A stretch of 64,000 nucleotides of DNA from Ilumatobacteraceae bacterium (GTDB lineage: Bacteria; Actinomycetota; Acidimicrobiia; Acidimicrobiales; Ilumatobacteraceae), in contig JAFMNE010000001.1 of the NCBI GenBank assembly GCA_017859395.1, forward strand, positions 62,001 to 126,000, given 5' to 3'. Below are positions 20,849 to 28,850 of this stretch, piece by piece (positions within the stretch are counted from its first letter, which is position 1; each line of letters opens with the position of its first letter). A program made the translations under genes and the position numbers. The notes beneath the pieces are model-generated. The model was not told the DNA's origin. It did not search any database and saw nothing but the letters and a program-made list of their open reading frames with translations.

Positions 20849-21925
20849 TCAGGCGTCGACCAATCTGATCCAGGTATCGACCCAGTCAGCCCGGCGTTGC
20901 TCGATGATGGCGGGGTCGATACTCGCCGGTGAGTCAGGCACCACGGCAAAGCGTTCGAACACCGGATCGAGTTCAACATCTGGATGCACCGGGAACACGT
21001 ACAGATCGTTGGCAACGTGGCGTTGGAATTCCTCGGACGCCAAGAAGTCGACGAGGCGGCCTGCGAGTTCAGGTGCGTCGGTGCCATCGAGCACACCGGC
21101 GAATTCGACCTGCCGATAGCAGGTGTCGGGGATCACGCCGGTTGGTGCGGTGTCAGCATCGGGGTTCTCGCCGAAGAGCACTTCGTAGGGCGGGCTTGAG
21201 CCATAACTGACCACGAGTGGTCTGTCGCCGCCGGCGCGAGTGAACGCCCCGTAGTACGCGCCGTCCCAGTCATCGGTCACGGCCACATCGTTGGCCACAA
21301 GGCTGTCCCAATAGGCCTCCCAGTCGTCGCCGTACCGGTCGATGGTGGCGAGCATGAACGCCAGTCCTGGGGAGGAACTGGCGGGATTCTGCACAACCAG
21401 ATGCCCCGAATACGTCGGGTCGGCAAGTGCGGCAAGGTCGGTCGGTGGCGCGATGCCACGCTCGGCATACCAGGTGGCGTCGTAATTGACGCACACATCA
21501 CCGAAATCGACGGGGGTGACGAGATCATCAACGATCAACGAGGTGAGTGACGCATCGATCTGGTCACGTTCGCTTGCCACGTGCGGAGCGAAGATCTCGG
21601 CCTCGACAGCGCGCGACAGCAGATTGTTGTCGATACCCCACATGACATCTCCCTCGGGATTGCCCGCGGTGAGGGCGGCCTTGGTCAGCATGGTGCCGGT
21701 ATCTCCAGCCACCAGAATCTCCACGGTCACACCCTCGCGCGCTGCGAAGGCATCGAGAGCGTCATTCACGCCGGTGCCCTCCACGGGGAACGACGAGTAG
21801 GTCACGAGGGTCACGGTGTCGGCCTCAGGGCCATCATCTCCGCAGGCACCTGCGGTGGCCGCCAGTGCAGCGATGCCCGCAAGGGCCAATGTGCGTGACC
21901 CGCGTCGGTGTTGGGGGTGGTTCAT
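20849..21925 (-). CDS. thiB: Thiamine ABC transporter substrate-binding lipoprotein
   Basis: 358-residue solute-binding protein. The N-terminal signal peptide has a lipobox (LAATAGAC, Cys about 29) followed by an acidic linker, so it is lipid-anchored outside the membrane. The mature part resembles ThiB: VTYSSFPVEG, GDVMWGIDNNLLSRA, NYDATWYAERGIAPPTDLAAL, and VSYGSSPPYEVLF. ATG 21925 overlaps the upstream stop as ATGA and has a strong GGAGGT about 7 nt upstream. It delivers thiamine to the ThiP and ATPase proteins encoded downstream. Confidence 0.92.
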   Translation of the reverse strand: MNHPQHRRGSRTLALAGIAALAATAGACGDDGPEADTVTLVTYSSFPVEGTGVNDALDAFAAREGVTVEILVAGDTGTMLTKAALTAGNPEGDVMWGIDNNLLSRAVEAEIFAPHVASERDQIDASLTSLIVDDLVTPVDFGDVCVNYDATWYAERGIAPPTDLAALADPTYSGHLVVQNPASSSPGLAFMLATIDRYGDDWEAYWDSLVANDVAVTDDWDGAYYGAFTRAGGDRPLVVSYGSSPPYEVLFGENPDADTAPTGVIPDTCYRQVEFAGVLDGTDAPELAGRLVDFLASEEFQRHVANDLYVFPVHPDVELDPVFERFAVVPDSPASIDPAIIEQRRADWVDTWIRLVDA

Positions 21926-22596
21926 GTTGGTACCTCCGTAAAAATGCAGAGCGTCCCGGTGGACAGCGACACATCGACGGCACCGGTCACGATGTTGCTC
22001 ACACCGAGATCGGACAGCGCCGGAATGGTCATGCCATCCAGTGGCCACTGGGTGCCGGTGAGGTGTACACCGGTGCAGTTATCGGTGAGTGGTACCAACG
22101 ACAGCGTCGTGCCCTCCGGGGGATGGATGGTGGTGCGGTCGGGTCCGCGCAGCACCCGGATCCGTTGACGCCCCCATCGCACCTCCAGATACGGCACATC
22201 GATCAGTGCCGGGTCGCGGAGTGCGCCGAGTGCGCCGAGGGTGTGATCGAGACGGTCACCAATTCCGGTGACCAGCACGATCCGATCCGGTACCAGCTCG
22301 GCCGCACGTCGCAGAGCGAGTCGTGTGTCGGTGGCATCTTTGTCGGCGGGGTATGGGTCGATCACGCAGTTGCGTTCGGCCCAGCGTCGGCCGCGCGCCG
22401 ACACCGAGTCGAGATCGCCGACAAGCAAATTCGGGTCGAGCCCGGCGCGACGCGCATGATCGAGCCCCGAATCTGCTGCGATGACGTGGCACGACCCAAC
22501 GTCGAGGTCGGCGATCACGTCGCGGGTGATCGGTCCGGCCCCGGTCACGACGATGACCGTGAGGTCGTCATCGGTGGTGTGTGAATCGTGCGCCAT
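21922..22596 (-). CDS. thiN: Thiamine diphosphokinase (thiamine pyrophosphokinase)
   Basis: 224-residue enzyme converting thiamine plus ATP to TPP. The signature DSGLDHARRAGLDPNLLVGDLDS is followed by YPADKDATDTRLAL and GIGDRLDHTLG, the nucleotide- and thiamine-binding motifs of TPK. ATG 22596 is chosen because GGAGGGAG lies just upstream. The in-frame ATG at 22614 falls inside the conserved riboswitch core and is not a start. First gene of the operon, so its translation is most directly controlled by the riboswitch. Confidence 0.93.
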   Translation of the reverse strand: MAHDSHTTDDDLTVIVVTGAGPITRDVIADLDVGSCHVIAADSGLDHARRAGLDPNLLVGDLDSVSARGRRWAERNCVIDPYPADKDATDTRLALRRAAELVPDRIVLVTGIGDRLDHTLGALGALRDPALIDVPYLEVRWGRQRIRVLRGPDRTTIHPPEGTTLSLVPLTDNCTGVHLTGTQWPLDGMTIPALSDLGVSNIVTGAVDVSLSTGTLCIFTEVPT

Positions 22597-22599
22597 ATC

Positions 22600-22692
22600 T
22601 CCCTCCGCCGGCATTACCCGGATCAGGTTCTCGGGTCGGTGGCCCCGGCCACCCTCTCAGCCCGCCGTTGGCGCGGGCTCCCCGGTTGTGTC
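22600..22692 (-). promoter_or_regulatory. TPP riboswitch (THI element)
   Basis: Read on the minus strand, the element begins ACAACCGGGGAGCC, forms a GC stem-loop, then has CTGAGAGGGTGGCC, a hairpin, and the conserved 3' block GAGAACCTGATCCGGGTAATG, ending in GCCGGCGGAGGGA. These are the canonical THI-box segments that bind TPP. The 3' end runs straight into the GGAGGGA Shine-Dalgarno of the diphosphokinase gene, so TPP binding most likely sequesters the ribosome site. There is no room for a separate terminator. Confidence 0.96.
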
Positions 22693-22699
22693 ACCACTT

Positions 22700-22705
22700 A
22701 GGTTA
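22700..22705 (-). promoter_or_regulatory. -10 element of thiamine operon
   Basis: TAACCT on the minus strand about 8-10 nt before the first conserved riboswitch bases, so the transcript would begin almost exactly with the aptamer. No convincing -35. Confidence 0.4.
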
Positions 22706-22719
22706 GCCCTGCGTGACAC

Positions 22720-23550
22720 TCATGCTCTACCGAGCAGGCGATTGAGTGCCGCGGCGGTCTCGCCGCTGTCGGGTTCGTCGGCAGCGGCGAGTCGACTCAG
22801 ATAGGTGATTGCCACCTCGTCGGCTTCGATCGCGCCGCCATCGGTGGCGACGGGAAGATCGGTCTTGTCGCCGTACGCGACTTTGACGCGGTAGCTGTCG
22901 CTTTGGCCTTCGATTGGGAGGAGTTCAGCGGTGGCCATTGTGCGTATGGGCCGATTCGCTACCTCGGTGCGCCGCCATCCGGCCATGTCGGCAACGGGCA
23001 TATCCGGAACGTTGATGTTCACCACGACCGGGTCCGCTGGCAATCCGTTGGCGAGAAAGCCGCCAACGAAGCAGCCGGCCACCTCGGCCGCGGAGTCCCA
23101 GTTCTGGTCTTTGATCATGTCGTCCCAGCCCTGGCCGAGGACACCCCACCCGGTCACCGCTTGCGAGACGGCGATGCCGCTGATCCCGCCATTGCGGGCC
23201 GTGAGGCAGGCGCCGATAGTGCCCGAGTGGTACACGGACCAGCCGACGTTGGCACCGGGATTGATGCCCGACACCACGAGGTCGAAGGGGCCACCGAAGG
23301 CACCGAGTCGCGCGAAGTACACACACAGTGCGGGCGCGCCGTTCACCGCCCATGCGGTGTCGATGCCGTCGAGGCTGACACGGTGTGCTTCGGGAGTGAT
23401 GCGGTACAGCGCCCCGAGGGCAGCCCCAGCACCGGAGAACTCTCTGTCGGGGGCGACCACGGTCACCTCCCCGTGCTTGGTCATCGCCTGCGCGAGTCGG
23501 TGGAGCCCCACCGACGAGATGCCGTCATCGTTGGTCACAAGGATCCTCAC
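22720..23550 (-). CDS. surE: 5'/3'-nucleotidase SurE
   Basis: Metal-dependent nucleoside-monophosphate phosphatase. The N-terminal RILVTNDDGISSVGLHRLA carries the paired aspartates of the SurE active site. VVAPDREFSGAGAALG, FDLVVSGINPGANVGW and the YHSGTIGACLTARNGGISGIAVS block complete the family signature. 276 residues from GTG 23550. The open frame to 23592 adds a non-homologous N-terminus. It ends about 30 bp upstream of the riboswitch region and is separately transcribed from the thiamine operon. Confidence 0.95.
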   Translation of the reverse strand: MRILVTNDDGISSVGLHRLAQAMTKHGEVTVVAPDREFSGAGAALGALYRITPEAHRVSLDGIDTAWAVNGAPALCVYFARLGAFGGPFDLVVSGINPGANVGWSVYHSGTIGACLTARNGGISGIAVSQAVTGWGVLGQGWDDMIKDQNWDSAAEVAGCFVGGFLANGLPADPVVVNINVPDMPVADMAGWRRTEVANRPIRTMATAELLPIEGQSDSYRVKVAYGDKTDLPVATDGGAIEADEVAITYLSRLAAADEPDSGETAAALNRLLGRA

Positions 23551-23629
23551 ATGGCCATCATCGCATGCGGGCTGCCCGAGTCGGTCGTCCACTCGACGTT
23601 CACCTGCGCTGGCGATTACTGCAGTGACG

Positions 23630-23654
23630 CACCTCGTTGAGCGCTCAACGGGTG
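23630..23654 (-). terminator. Terminator-like hairpin after the EamA transporter gene
   Basis: A perfect 16-nt palindrome CGTTGAGCGCTCAACG at 23635-23650 is extended by CACC/GGTG arms with one bulged base. It overlaps the stop codon of the minus-strand transporter. It could terminate that gene or, being palindromic DNA, be a protein-binding site. Confidence 0.45.
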
Positions 23655-24622
23655 CGTGAGGTCCACAACACCAGGCCGAGTCCGCCGATGACCAATGCCA
23701 TGCCGGGAATCTGCCCGATGGCTACCGCCTCATCGATCAGCAGCCACGCCCAGAATGTGGAGAATGCGGGCTGGCTTGTCTGCACCAGGCCGATCGTGGC
23801 GATCGGCACCGATCGTTGGGCAAAGACCAGCAGTCCGTGGGCTGCCATGCCGGTCAGCACCGCCAAAATGCCGATTGATGCCCATGTGGTACCGGTGTCG
23901 GGCCAGATATCGCCGCGCGCGGTGATCAACGCGACCGGTGTGGCCGTGATGACCGCGACCGGCATCAGAATTGACATGAAGTCGGCCACGCCGACCCCTG
24001 CTGAGCGCGCGCGTTTGGTGCCGACGAGGTAGCCGAGAAAGGCCACCAGGGCGACCACGACCAGCAGGTCACCGCTGAGGCTCGCATCGCCGTTGGATGG
24101 CCCGGCGGCCAACACGATGACCAGGCCGATGAAGCTCAACGCCGCCCACCGCAGTGAGCGCCAGTTGGGACGTTCGCCGAATAGCACCACGCCAAGCGGG
24201 GCAAGCAGCACCGGCGACAAGGCCATGATGAATTCGCTGTGCGCCACGCTGGTGCGGGTGACGGCGGTGAACAGCACCGAGATGTTGATGCCGAACGACA
24301 ATGCCGCGGGAGTCACCAGCGCCCAGGTACGACGATCGGGAAGCGGGCTGCCCCGCCACCGTCGACGGCACCACAGCAGCGCCCACCAGATCACGGTCGA
24401 CACCACCAACCGCCACCATGCGATGACCGCCCCCGATGTGCCGGGCCACTTGATCACCGAGTAACTGATTGCAAAACAGGTGACCGCGCCTAGAACAGCC
24501 ATGAGACCGAGTCGGCGGGCCGCGGCCTCGGCCGAACGTGGTGCCTGTGACGCGTCCCGTGGCAGGTCGGTTGCCTCCGAATCGGTTACTTCTGACCCGG
24601 TTGCCTCCGACTCAGTTGCCAC
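23645..24622 (-). CDS. EamA/DMT-family transporter
   Basis: About 325-residue membrane protein with ten hydrophobic segments and two EamA repeats. The first starts at GLMAVLGAVTCFAISYSVIKWPG, and the second starts near LLVVVALVAFLGYLVGTKRARSAG. VAHSEFIMALSPVLLAPLGVVLFGE is a typical EamA helix pair. The substrate is unknown (drug/metabolite exporter superfamily). GTG 24622 overlaps the upstream gene's stop by 11 nt. The polar N-terminal tail is rich in Ser-Glu-Ala-Thr repeats encoded by a 15-bp tandem repeat, followed by a basic segment before the first helix. Confidence 0.85.
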   Translation of the reverse strand: MATESEATGSEVTDSEATDLPRDASQAPRSAEAAARRLGLMAVLGAVTCFAISYSVIKWPGTSGAVIAWWRLVVSTVIWWALLWCRRRWRGSPLPDRRTWALVTPAALSFGINISVLFTAVTRTSVAHSEFIMALSPVLLAPLGVVLFGERPNWRSLRWAALSFIGLVIVLAAGPSNGDASLSGDLLVVVALVAFLGYLVGTKRARSAGVGVADFMSILMPVAVITATPVALITARGDIWPDTGTTWASIGILAVLTGMAAHGLLVFAQRSVPIATIGLVQTSQPAFSTFWAWLLIDEAVAIGQIPGMALVIGGLGLVLWTSRTR

Positions 24623-24627
24623 CGATG
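24568..24627. repeat. Four imperfect 15-bp tandem repeats
   Basis: Units at 24568, 24583, 24598 and 24613 follow the pattern CGGTTGCCTCCGACT with substitutions. They encode pentapeptide repeats of SEAT/SEVT type in the transporter N-terminus. The last unit lies over the 3' end of the upstream gene. Confidence 0.7.
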
Positions 24628-25373
24628 GCCGTCCAGGCGTCGGCGACGGCGCGGTCGCCAACAATGTCAACCTCGCCCGCCACCGCTTGGCGGCCCCACA
24701 TCGTCAGCCAGAGGTCGCGCGCTGTTCCGCGCATGGCGGCGTCCCCCTTGGCGTGTTCACGCACCAGGTCAACACCATCGGGCCCTGGGGTGAGCAACCA
24801 CTCGCCGGCGGTGTCGGTGCAGTGGAGGTGGAGACTTCCCGATGGCGCGGTCGCACGTCCGGAATTGAGTAGGCGCGTGAGGATGACATCGAGATACTCA
24901 TCGATCCCGTCGGCCGCGATGGCAGCAGCCACCGTCGGCGTCCGCCCGAGCGCGACCGCAGCATCGATTGCATGCATCTGGGTTTCGTGTGCCATCCGCC
25001 GCGGCCAGAAATCAGTGGTCTGTGCGGCGGGAAAGGGATGCCATGTCGGTGCGCCGGGTGATAGCGCATCCATGGTGGTGACCACCGCGGCTGCGCCATC
25101 GGTGAACCATCCGGCGAGATCGGTGTTGGCGATGTCGGCAGCGGGAGGCTGCACAACATCGAACGGTGTGGGTGCAGCAGCGGTCATCGCCGCAGTTGCC
25201 CACCGATGGACGGTGCCGAGGTGGCGGACGAGGTCGCCCATCGCCCAGCCGGGGCAGGTGGGAACGGGCGTATCGAGAGAGCCCAACGCTGCGAGGACCT
25301 GAGCGTTTGCCTCGCGCGTGGCTTCGATGAGCGCGGCTGTGTCCACGAAGGTGTTGGAGGGGTCGACCGTCAT
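24612..25373 (-). CDS. Mycothiol-dependent maleylpyruvate isomerase-family protein (MDMPI N + C domains)
   Basis: 253 residues. The N-terminal DinB-like domain shows the family opening TCPGWAMGDLVRHLGTVHRWATA and the metal-site helix RRMAHETQMHAIDAAVALG. The C-terminal half (LHLHCTDTAGEWLL, GTARDLWLTMWGR) is the MDMPI_C/SCP2-like domain. This is the actinobacterial two-domain type commonly annotated maleylpyruvate isomerase family; the actual substrate is unknown. The ATG start follows TACCGT by 8 nt. Followed by the EamA transporter with an overlap, so the two are co-expressed. Confidence 0.87.
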   Translation of the reverse strand: MTVDPSNTFVDTAALIEATREANAQVLAALGSLDTPVPTCPGWAMGDLVRHLGTVHRWATAAMTAAAPTPFDVVQPPAADIANTDLAGWFTDGAAAVVTTMDALSPGAPTWHPFPAAQTTDFWPRRMAHETQMHAIDAAVALGRTPTVAAAIAADGIDEYLDVILTRLLNSGRATAPSGSLHLHCTDTAGEWLLTPGPDGVDLVREHAKGDAAMRGTARDLWLTMWGRQAVAGEVDIVGDRAVADAWTAIGGN

Positions 25374-25381
25374 GTGGCTCG

Positions 25382-25391
25382 ACGGTAGCCT
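25382..25391. promoter_or_regulatory. Overlapping back-to-back -10 elements
   Basis: Minus-strand TACCGT (25382-25387, 8 nt before ATG 25373) and plus-strand TAGCCT (25386-25391, 6 nt before ATG 25398) share two bases. Only 24 bp separate the divergent start codons, so both transcripts would be leaderless and polymerase binding mutually exclusive. Confidence 0.5.
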
Positions 25392-25397
25392 GTGTAC

Positions 25398-26057
25398 ATG
25401 GGTCCGTTCGACGAGTCCGCCTCTGGAGCCGCCGACACCGGTGCCGGTGAGGCCACCACATCTGACACAATCATCGAGATCACGCCCGGCGCGCTCGAGG
25501 TGATCACGGGTCTGCGCGCCGATGAACCCGATCCGGATGAACTGGGTCTGCGGGTGGCGGTGATTTCAGGGCCCGGTGAAGATTTCCGATACGACCTGTC
25601 GTTCGAGGCGTACCTCACCGCTGGGTTCAGCGATGAAGTGCGCACGATCGGTGACCTCAAGGTAATCGTTCCCGCCGACAGCGTGCGCTCGTTGAACGGG
25701 GCAACGCTCGATCACACCGAGAGCCAGGGTCTGGTCATCCGCAATCCGAATCGTCCCGAGCCGATGCAGGTTGAGGGACTTGTCGCCGATGATGAACTCT
25801 CCGCGGAGATCGAAGCGATGCTGACAGCCGAGGTCAACCCGGCATTGGCAGCCCACGGCGGTTTTGTGACCTACGTGGGCCACGACGACGATGGGGTGGC
25901 ATATCTCACGATGGGCGGCGGGTGTCATGGTTGCTCGATGTCGGCGGCCACGATGATGGACGGTGTGCAGACGATGCTGGTCGAGGGCATCGAGGCGGTG
26001 ACTGCGGTGCGGGACCTCACCGATCACGCCACCGGTGCGAACCCGTTCTACTCCTGA
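25398..26057 (+). CDS. nfuA: NfuA-type iron-sulfur cluster carrier
   Basis: 219 residues. Residues about 20-115 form an HesB/IscA-like A-type domain that lacks its cysteines, as in NfuA. The C-terminal NifU domain has the cluster-binding GGGCHGCSMSAATM (CxxC). It carries and transfers Fe-S clusters to apo-proteins. Likely clients in this window include MoaA. ATG 25398 follows TAGCCT by 6 nt; GTG 25392 is less likely. It overlaps the convergent PLP-enzyme gene by 10 nt. Confidence 0.9.
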   Translation: MGPFDESASGAADTGAGEATTSDTIIEITPGALEVITGLRADEPDPDELGLRVAVISGPGEDFRYDLSFEAYLTAGFSDEVRTIGDLKVIVPADSVRSLNGATLDHTESQGLVIRNPNRPEPMQVEGLVADDELSAEIEAMLTAEVNPALAAHGGFVTYVGHDDDGVAYLTMGGGCHGCSMSAATMMDGVQTMLVEGIEAVTAVRDLTDHATGANPFYS

Positions 26058-27214
26058 GCGTCGAGGGCGGCCGAGATATCGGCCCACAGGTCATCGACAT
26101 GTTCGAGACCAACCGACATGCGAATGTGACCGTGGCGAAGCCCGATGGCCTGTTGCTCTTCTGGCGACAGCGAGACATGGCTGGTGGTGATGGGCCGACA
26201 GACCAGGGTCTCGGGCCCTCCGAGGGAGGTCGCACGGCGGACCAGCCGGAGAGCATCGAGGAAACGTTCGGGATCGTCGCGGACCTCGAGGGCAAGCATC
26301 GAGCCAAACCGGCGTAGCTGGGCGACCGCCAGGTCGTGCTGGGGGTGGCTATCGAGGCCGGGATAGTCGACACCGGCGATACGCGGGTCACTCGACATCC
26401 GCTGCGCCAACTCCAGTGCGGTCGCGCACTGGCGGTCCATTCGCACATCGAGGGTGCGTAACCCACGCAGGGCGAGCATGGCATCAAATGGTGACGGAGT
26501 GGCGCCGTGCAACACGCCGTATGCCCAGATGCTGTCGAGCAGTTCGCGTTCTCCCGCCACGAGGCCCATCGTCACGTCGTTGTGGCCGGCGATGCCTTTG
26601 GTGACCGAGTGGAGCACCAGGTCGACCCCATGATCTGCGGGTCGTTGACCGAGCGGAGTAGCGAAGGTGGAGTCGACCATGGTGAACGGGCCACTGATCG
26701 CGCTCACCTCGTCGAGATCGACCAGGTCAAGGCGCGGGTTCGCCGGCGTTTCGGCGATGACGAGCATGGTGCGTCCGGGCCGCACTGCAGCAGCCATCGC
26801 TCCGGGGGAGCGACCGTCGACGAATGTTGTCTCGATGCCGAGCCGAGCCGCGGGACCACGCAAGAAGGCACTCGTGCCGCCGTAGATGTGCTGGGTGGCC
26901 ACGATGTGGTCACCGTTGGAACACAGCGCGAGTACCACGCTGGCGACGGCTCCCATCCCCGAGGCGAATGCCAGCGAGTCCTCGGTGCCCTCGAGGCGGG
27001 CCACGGCATCACAGAAGGCGGTCACTGTCGGGTTGCCGTAGCGCCCGTAGAACCGGTCGGGTCGATGCCCCGTCGCCAGTGCGGCCAGCTCAGCTTCGCT
27101 TGCGGTCTCCCACACCGCTGCAGGCCACAGGGGCGTGGTGAGTGACCCATGGTTGTGATTTCGACCGCCCGCGATGACGTCGGTGGCTGGTCGCCACTGG
27201 TCGTCGGCGCTCAT
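26048..27214 (-). CDS. Cys/Met-metabolism PLP-dependent enzyme (cystathionine gamma-synthase/lyase type)
   Basis: 388-residue trans-sulfuration family enzyme. GRYGNPTVTAFCDAVARLEG, the SGMGAVASVVLAL cofactor loop and the PLP-lysine block LHSVTKGIAGHNDV are clear. RRATSLGGPETLVCRP and LSVGLE-like RMSVGLEHVDDL close the fold. Candidate activities are cystathionine gamma-synthase, cystathionine gamma-lyase or methionine gamma-lyase; sequence alone does not decide. It is distinct from the longer metY product at 4.7 kb. The ATG at 27214 follows TACCGT by 7 nt, an element that overlaps the stop codon of the upstream phosphatase gene. Confidence 0.88.
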   Translation of the reverse strand: MSADDQWRPATDVIAGGRNHNHGSLTTPLWPAAVWETASEAELAALATGHRPDRFYGRYGNPTVTAFCDAVARLEGTEDSLAFASGMGAVASVVLALCSNGDHIVATQHIYGGTSAFLRGPAARLGIETTFVDGRSPGAMAAAVRPGRTMLVIAETPANPRLDLVDLDEVSAISGPFTMVDSTFATPLGQRPADHGVDLVLHSVTKGIAGHNDVTMGLVAGERELLDSIWAYGVLHGATPSPFDAMLALRGLRTLDVRMDRQCATALELAQRMSSDPRIAGVDYPGLDSHPQHDLAVAQLRRFGSMLALEVRDDPERFLDALRLVRRATSLGGPETLVCRPITTSHVSLSPEEQQAIGLRHGHIRMSVGLEHVDDLWADISAALDAQE

Positions 27215-27219
27215 AGTGG

Positions 27220-28026
27220 TCACGGTAGCGGCGCGGACAGCCGACGGAGCACCTCGTCGTGGAGCACTCCGTTGGTGGAGATCGCTGTGGGCGACCGGTG
27301 GGTGTCGACCCCATCGACGTCGCTCAGGCGGCCACCGGCAGCGGTGACGATCAGTCGGGGTGCGGCCACGTCGTAGGGCTGCAGGCCAACGGCATCTACG
27401 GCGACATCCAGAGCGCCCTCGGCGACGAGGCAGTGCTGCCAGAAATCGCCAAGCGCTCGGCTGCGTCGCGCGGCGAGCATCAACTCCCACAGAGCTTGGG
27501 TGCGACCAAGTTCAGCCCATCCATCGTTGACGGTCACGCTCACCTGGGCATCGGCGAGATCATTCACCTGCGAGACAGTGCACGGGCGCTCTGTGCCGTC
27601 GGGCCCCCGAGTGCGGGTGCCCGCGGCGGTGGTCGCCCACCAGCGTCGACCCAATGCCGGCGCGGAGATCACGGCAACCACGGGCTCGTCGTCGACTTCG
27701 AGCGCAATCAAGGTGGCCCAGATGGGTATGCCGCGGGCGAAACCTGAGGTGCCGTCGATGGGGTCAATGACCCATCGGCGCCGACGGTCACCCACCACCT
27801 CGGCTTCTTCCTCGCCGAGGATGCTGTCGTCGGGGCGTACACGAGCGAGCAGTTCACGTGCCGTGCGTTCAGCCTCACGGTCAGCGTCGGTGACCTCGGT
27901 GTGGTCGTGTTTGTGGGCCACGGTGAAGGAACGATCGGTGAAACGCCTGAAGGTGATCGCGTCGCAACGATCGGCGATGTCCATCGCCACGGCCATGTCG
28001 TCGGCGGTGGTCATGGCGTCATCCAT
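27220..28026 (-). CDS. hisN: Histidinol-phosphatase / inositol-monophosphatase family protein
   Basis: 268-residue Mg2+-dependent phosphatase. The metal motifs are GEEEAEV, WVIDPIDGTSGFARGIPIWATLIAL and the C-terminal QPYDVAAPRLIVTAAGG. The run after DGT resembles HisN more than SuhB, so histidinol-phosphate dephosphorylation is the best guess; inositol phosphatase is the alternative. ATG 28026 overlaps the stop of the enoyl-CoA hydratase gene by 8 nt. ATG 28014 is a second possible start. Third gene of the dxs operon. Confidence 0.85.
   Translation of the reverse strand: MDDAMTTADDMAVAMDIADRCDAITFRRFTDRSFTVAHKHDHTEVTDADREAERTARELLARVRPDDSILGEEEAEVVGDRRRRWVIDPIDGTSGFARGIPIWATLIALEVDDEPVVAVISAPALGRRWWATTAAGTRTRGPDGTERPCTVSQVNDLADAQVSVTVNDGWAELGRTQALWELMLAARRSRALGDFWQHCLVAEGALDVAVDAVGLQPYDVAAPRLIVTAAGGRLSDVDGVDTHRSPTAISTNGVLHDEVLRRLSAPLP
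27222..27227 (-). promoter_or_regulatory. -10 element of PLP-enzyme gene
   Basis: TACCGT on the minus strand ending 7 nt before ATG 27214, lying at the very end of the upstream hisN-like coding sequence. Confidence 0.4.
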
Positions 28027-28840
28027 CGTTGTGCATCCTGCCGAAATCGGGCCGCCGTTTCTCGACCAGTGCGGCGTGGCCCTCGGCGGCATCGGCGCCC
28101 AAGAAGTCGAGCATCTCGTAGGCGAGCGACGCCTCGAAGGCGGGCAGTGATTGGCGTAACCAGTGGTTCAACGCTCGTTTTGTGAATTGTGTGGCGTGAC
28201 GCGGGCCGCGGGCCAGGCGGTGAGCGATATCCAGCGCGGTGGGCAGCACCTTGTCGGCGGCGACAGCACGTGATACGAGCCCGATGCGTTCGGCTTCGGC
28301 ACCGTCGAGAAAATCAGCGGTCATGAGGTAGTACTTGGCCTTGGCCATACCGCACAGCAGCGGCCAGATGGCGACGGCGTGGTCGCCGGCGGTGACACCG
28401 AGGCGGATGTGTCCGTCGGTGAGGCGGGTGTCGCGATCGATGACCGAGATGTCGGCCATCAACGCCACCGCCAATCCGGCGCCGACCGCTACACCATTGA
28501 TGGCGGACACGATCGGCGTATCGCAGTCGATCATGGTGCGAACGATGTCACCGGCTTCACGCATGACGCGCATCGTCTGGGCGTGATCGCCGACTTGGGT
28601 CCCGATCCAGTCCAAGTCACCGCCAGCGGAGAACGCCCCGTCATCGCCGGTGACCAGCACGCATCGCACCGAGTCGTCTCTGGCGATGTCGGCGAACACG
28701 GTGGCGAGTTCGGCGTGCATCGTGGCGTCGGTGGCGTTCATCCGCCCCGGATTCGACAAGGTGATGATCCATACGCCGTCACCGTCGTCGGTGAAGCGCA
28801 GCCGTTCGTAGCGGTCGGTCCAGCGTGGGGCGGCGGTCAC
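28019..28840 (-). CDS. Enoyl-CoA hydratase/isomerase family protein
   Basis: 273-residue crotonase-fold protein. Oxyanion-hole elements are visible in [14 protein letters not shown] and [39 protein letters not shown] and TKRALNHWL follow the family plan. The second acidic catalytic residue of true hydratases is not obvious ([14 protein letters not shown]), so the reaction is uncertain. It starts at GTG 28840, 10 nt after the dxs stop; the longer open frame overlaps dxs. It lies between dxs and hisN-like in an operon. Confidence 0.9.
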   Translation of the reverse strand: MTAAPRWTDRYERLRFTDDGDGVWIITLSNPGRMNATDATMHAELATVFADIARDDSVRCVLVTGDDGAFSAGGDLDWIGTQVGDHAQTMRVMREAGDIVRTMIDCDTPIVSAINGVAVGAGLAVALMADISVIDRDTRLTDGHIRLGVTAGDHAVAIWPLLCGMAKAKYYLMTADFLDGAEAERIGLVSRAVAADKVLPTALDIAHRLARGPRHATQFTKRALNHWLRQSLPAFEASLAYEMLDFLGADAAEGHAALVEKRRPDFGRMHNDG

Positions 28841-28850
28841 GCCTGCGAGC

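Noticed and set aside
22597-22614. Upstream in-frame ATG giving a longer thiamine diphosphokinase (MPAEGD start)
   Set aside because: It lies inside the conserved 3' block of the TPP riboswitch and upstream of the Shine-Dalgarno sequence. ATG 22596 is correctly spaced.
24568-24627. Possible CRISPR-like short repeats
   Set aside because: Units are 15 bp, directly adjacent without spacers, and in frame with a coding sequence.
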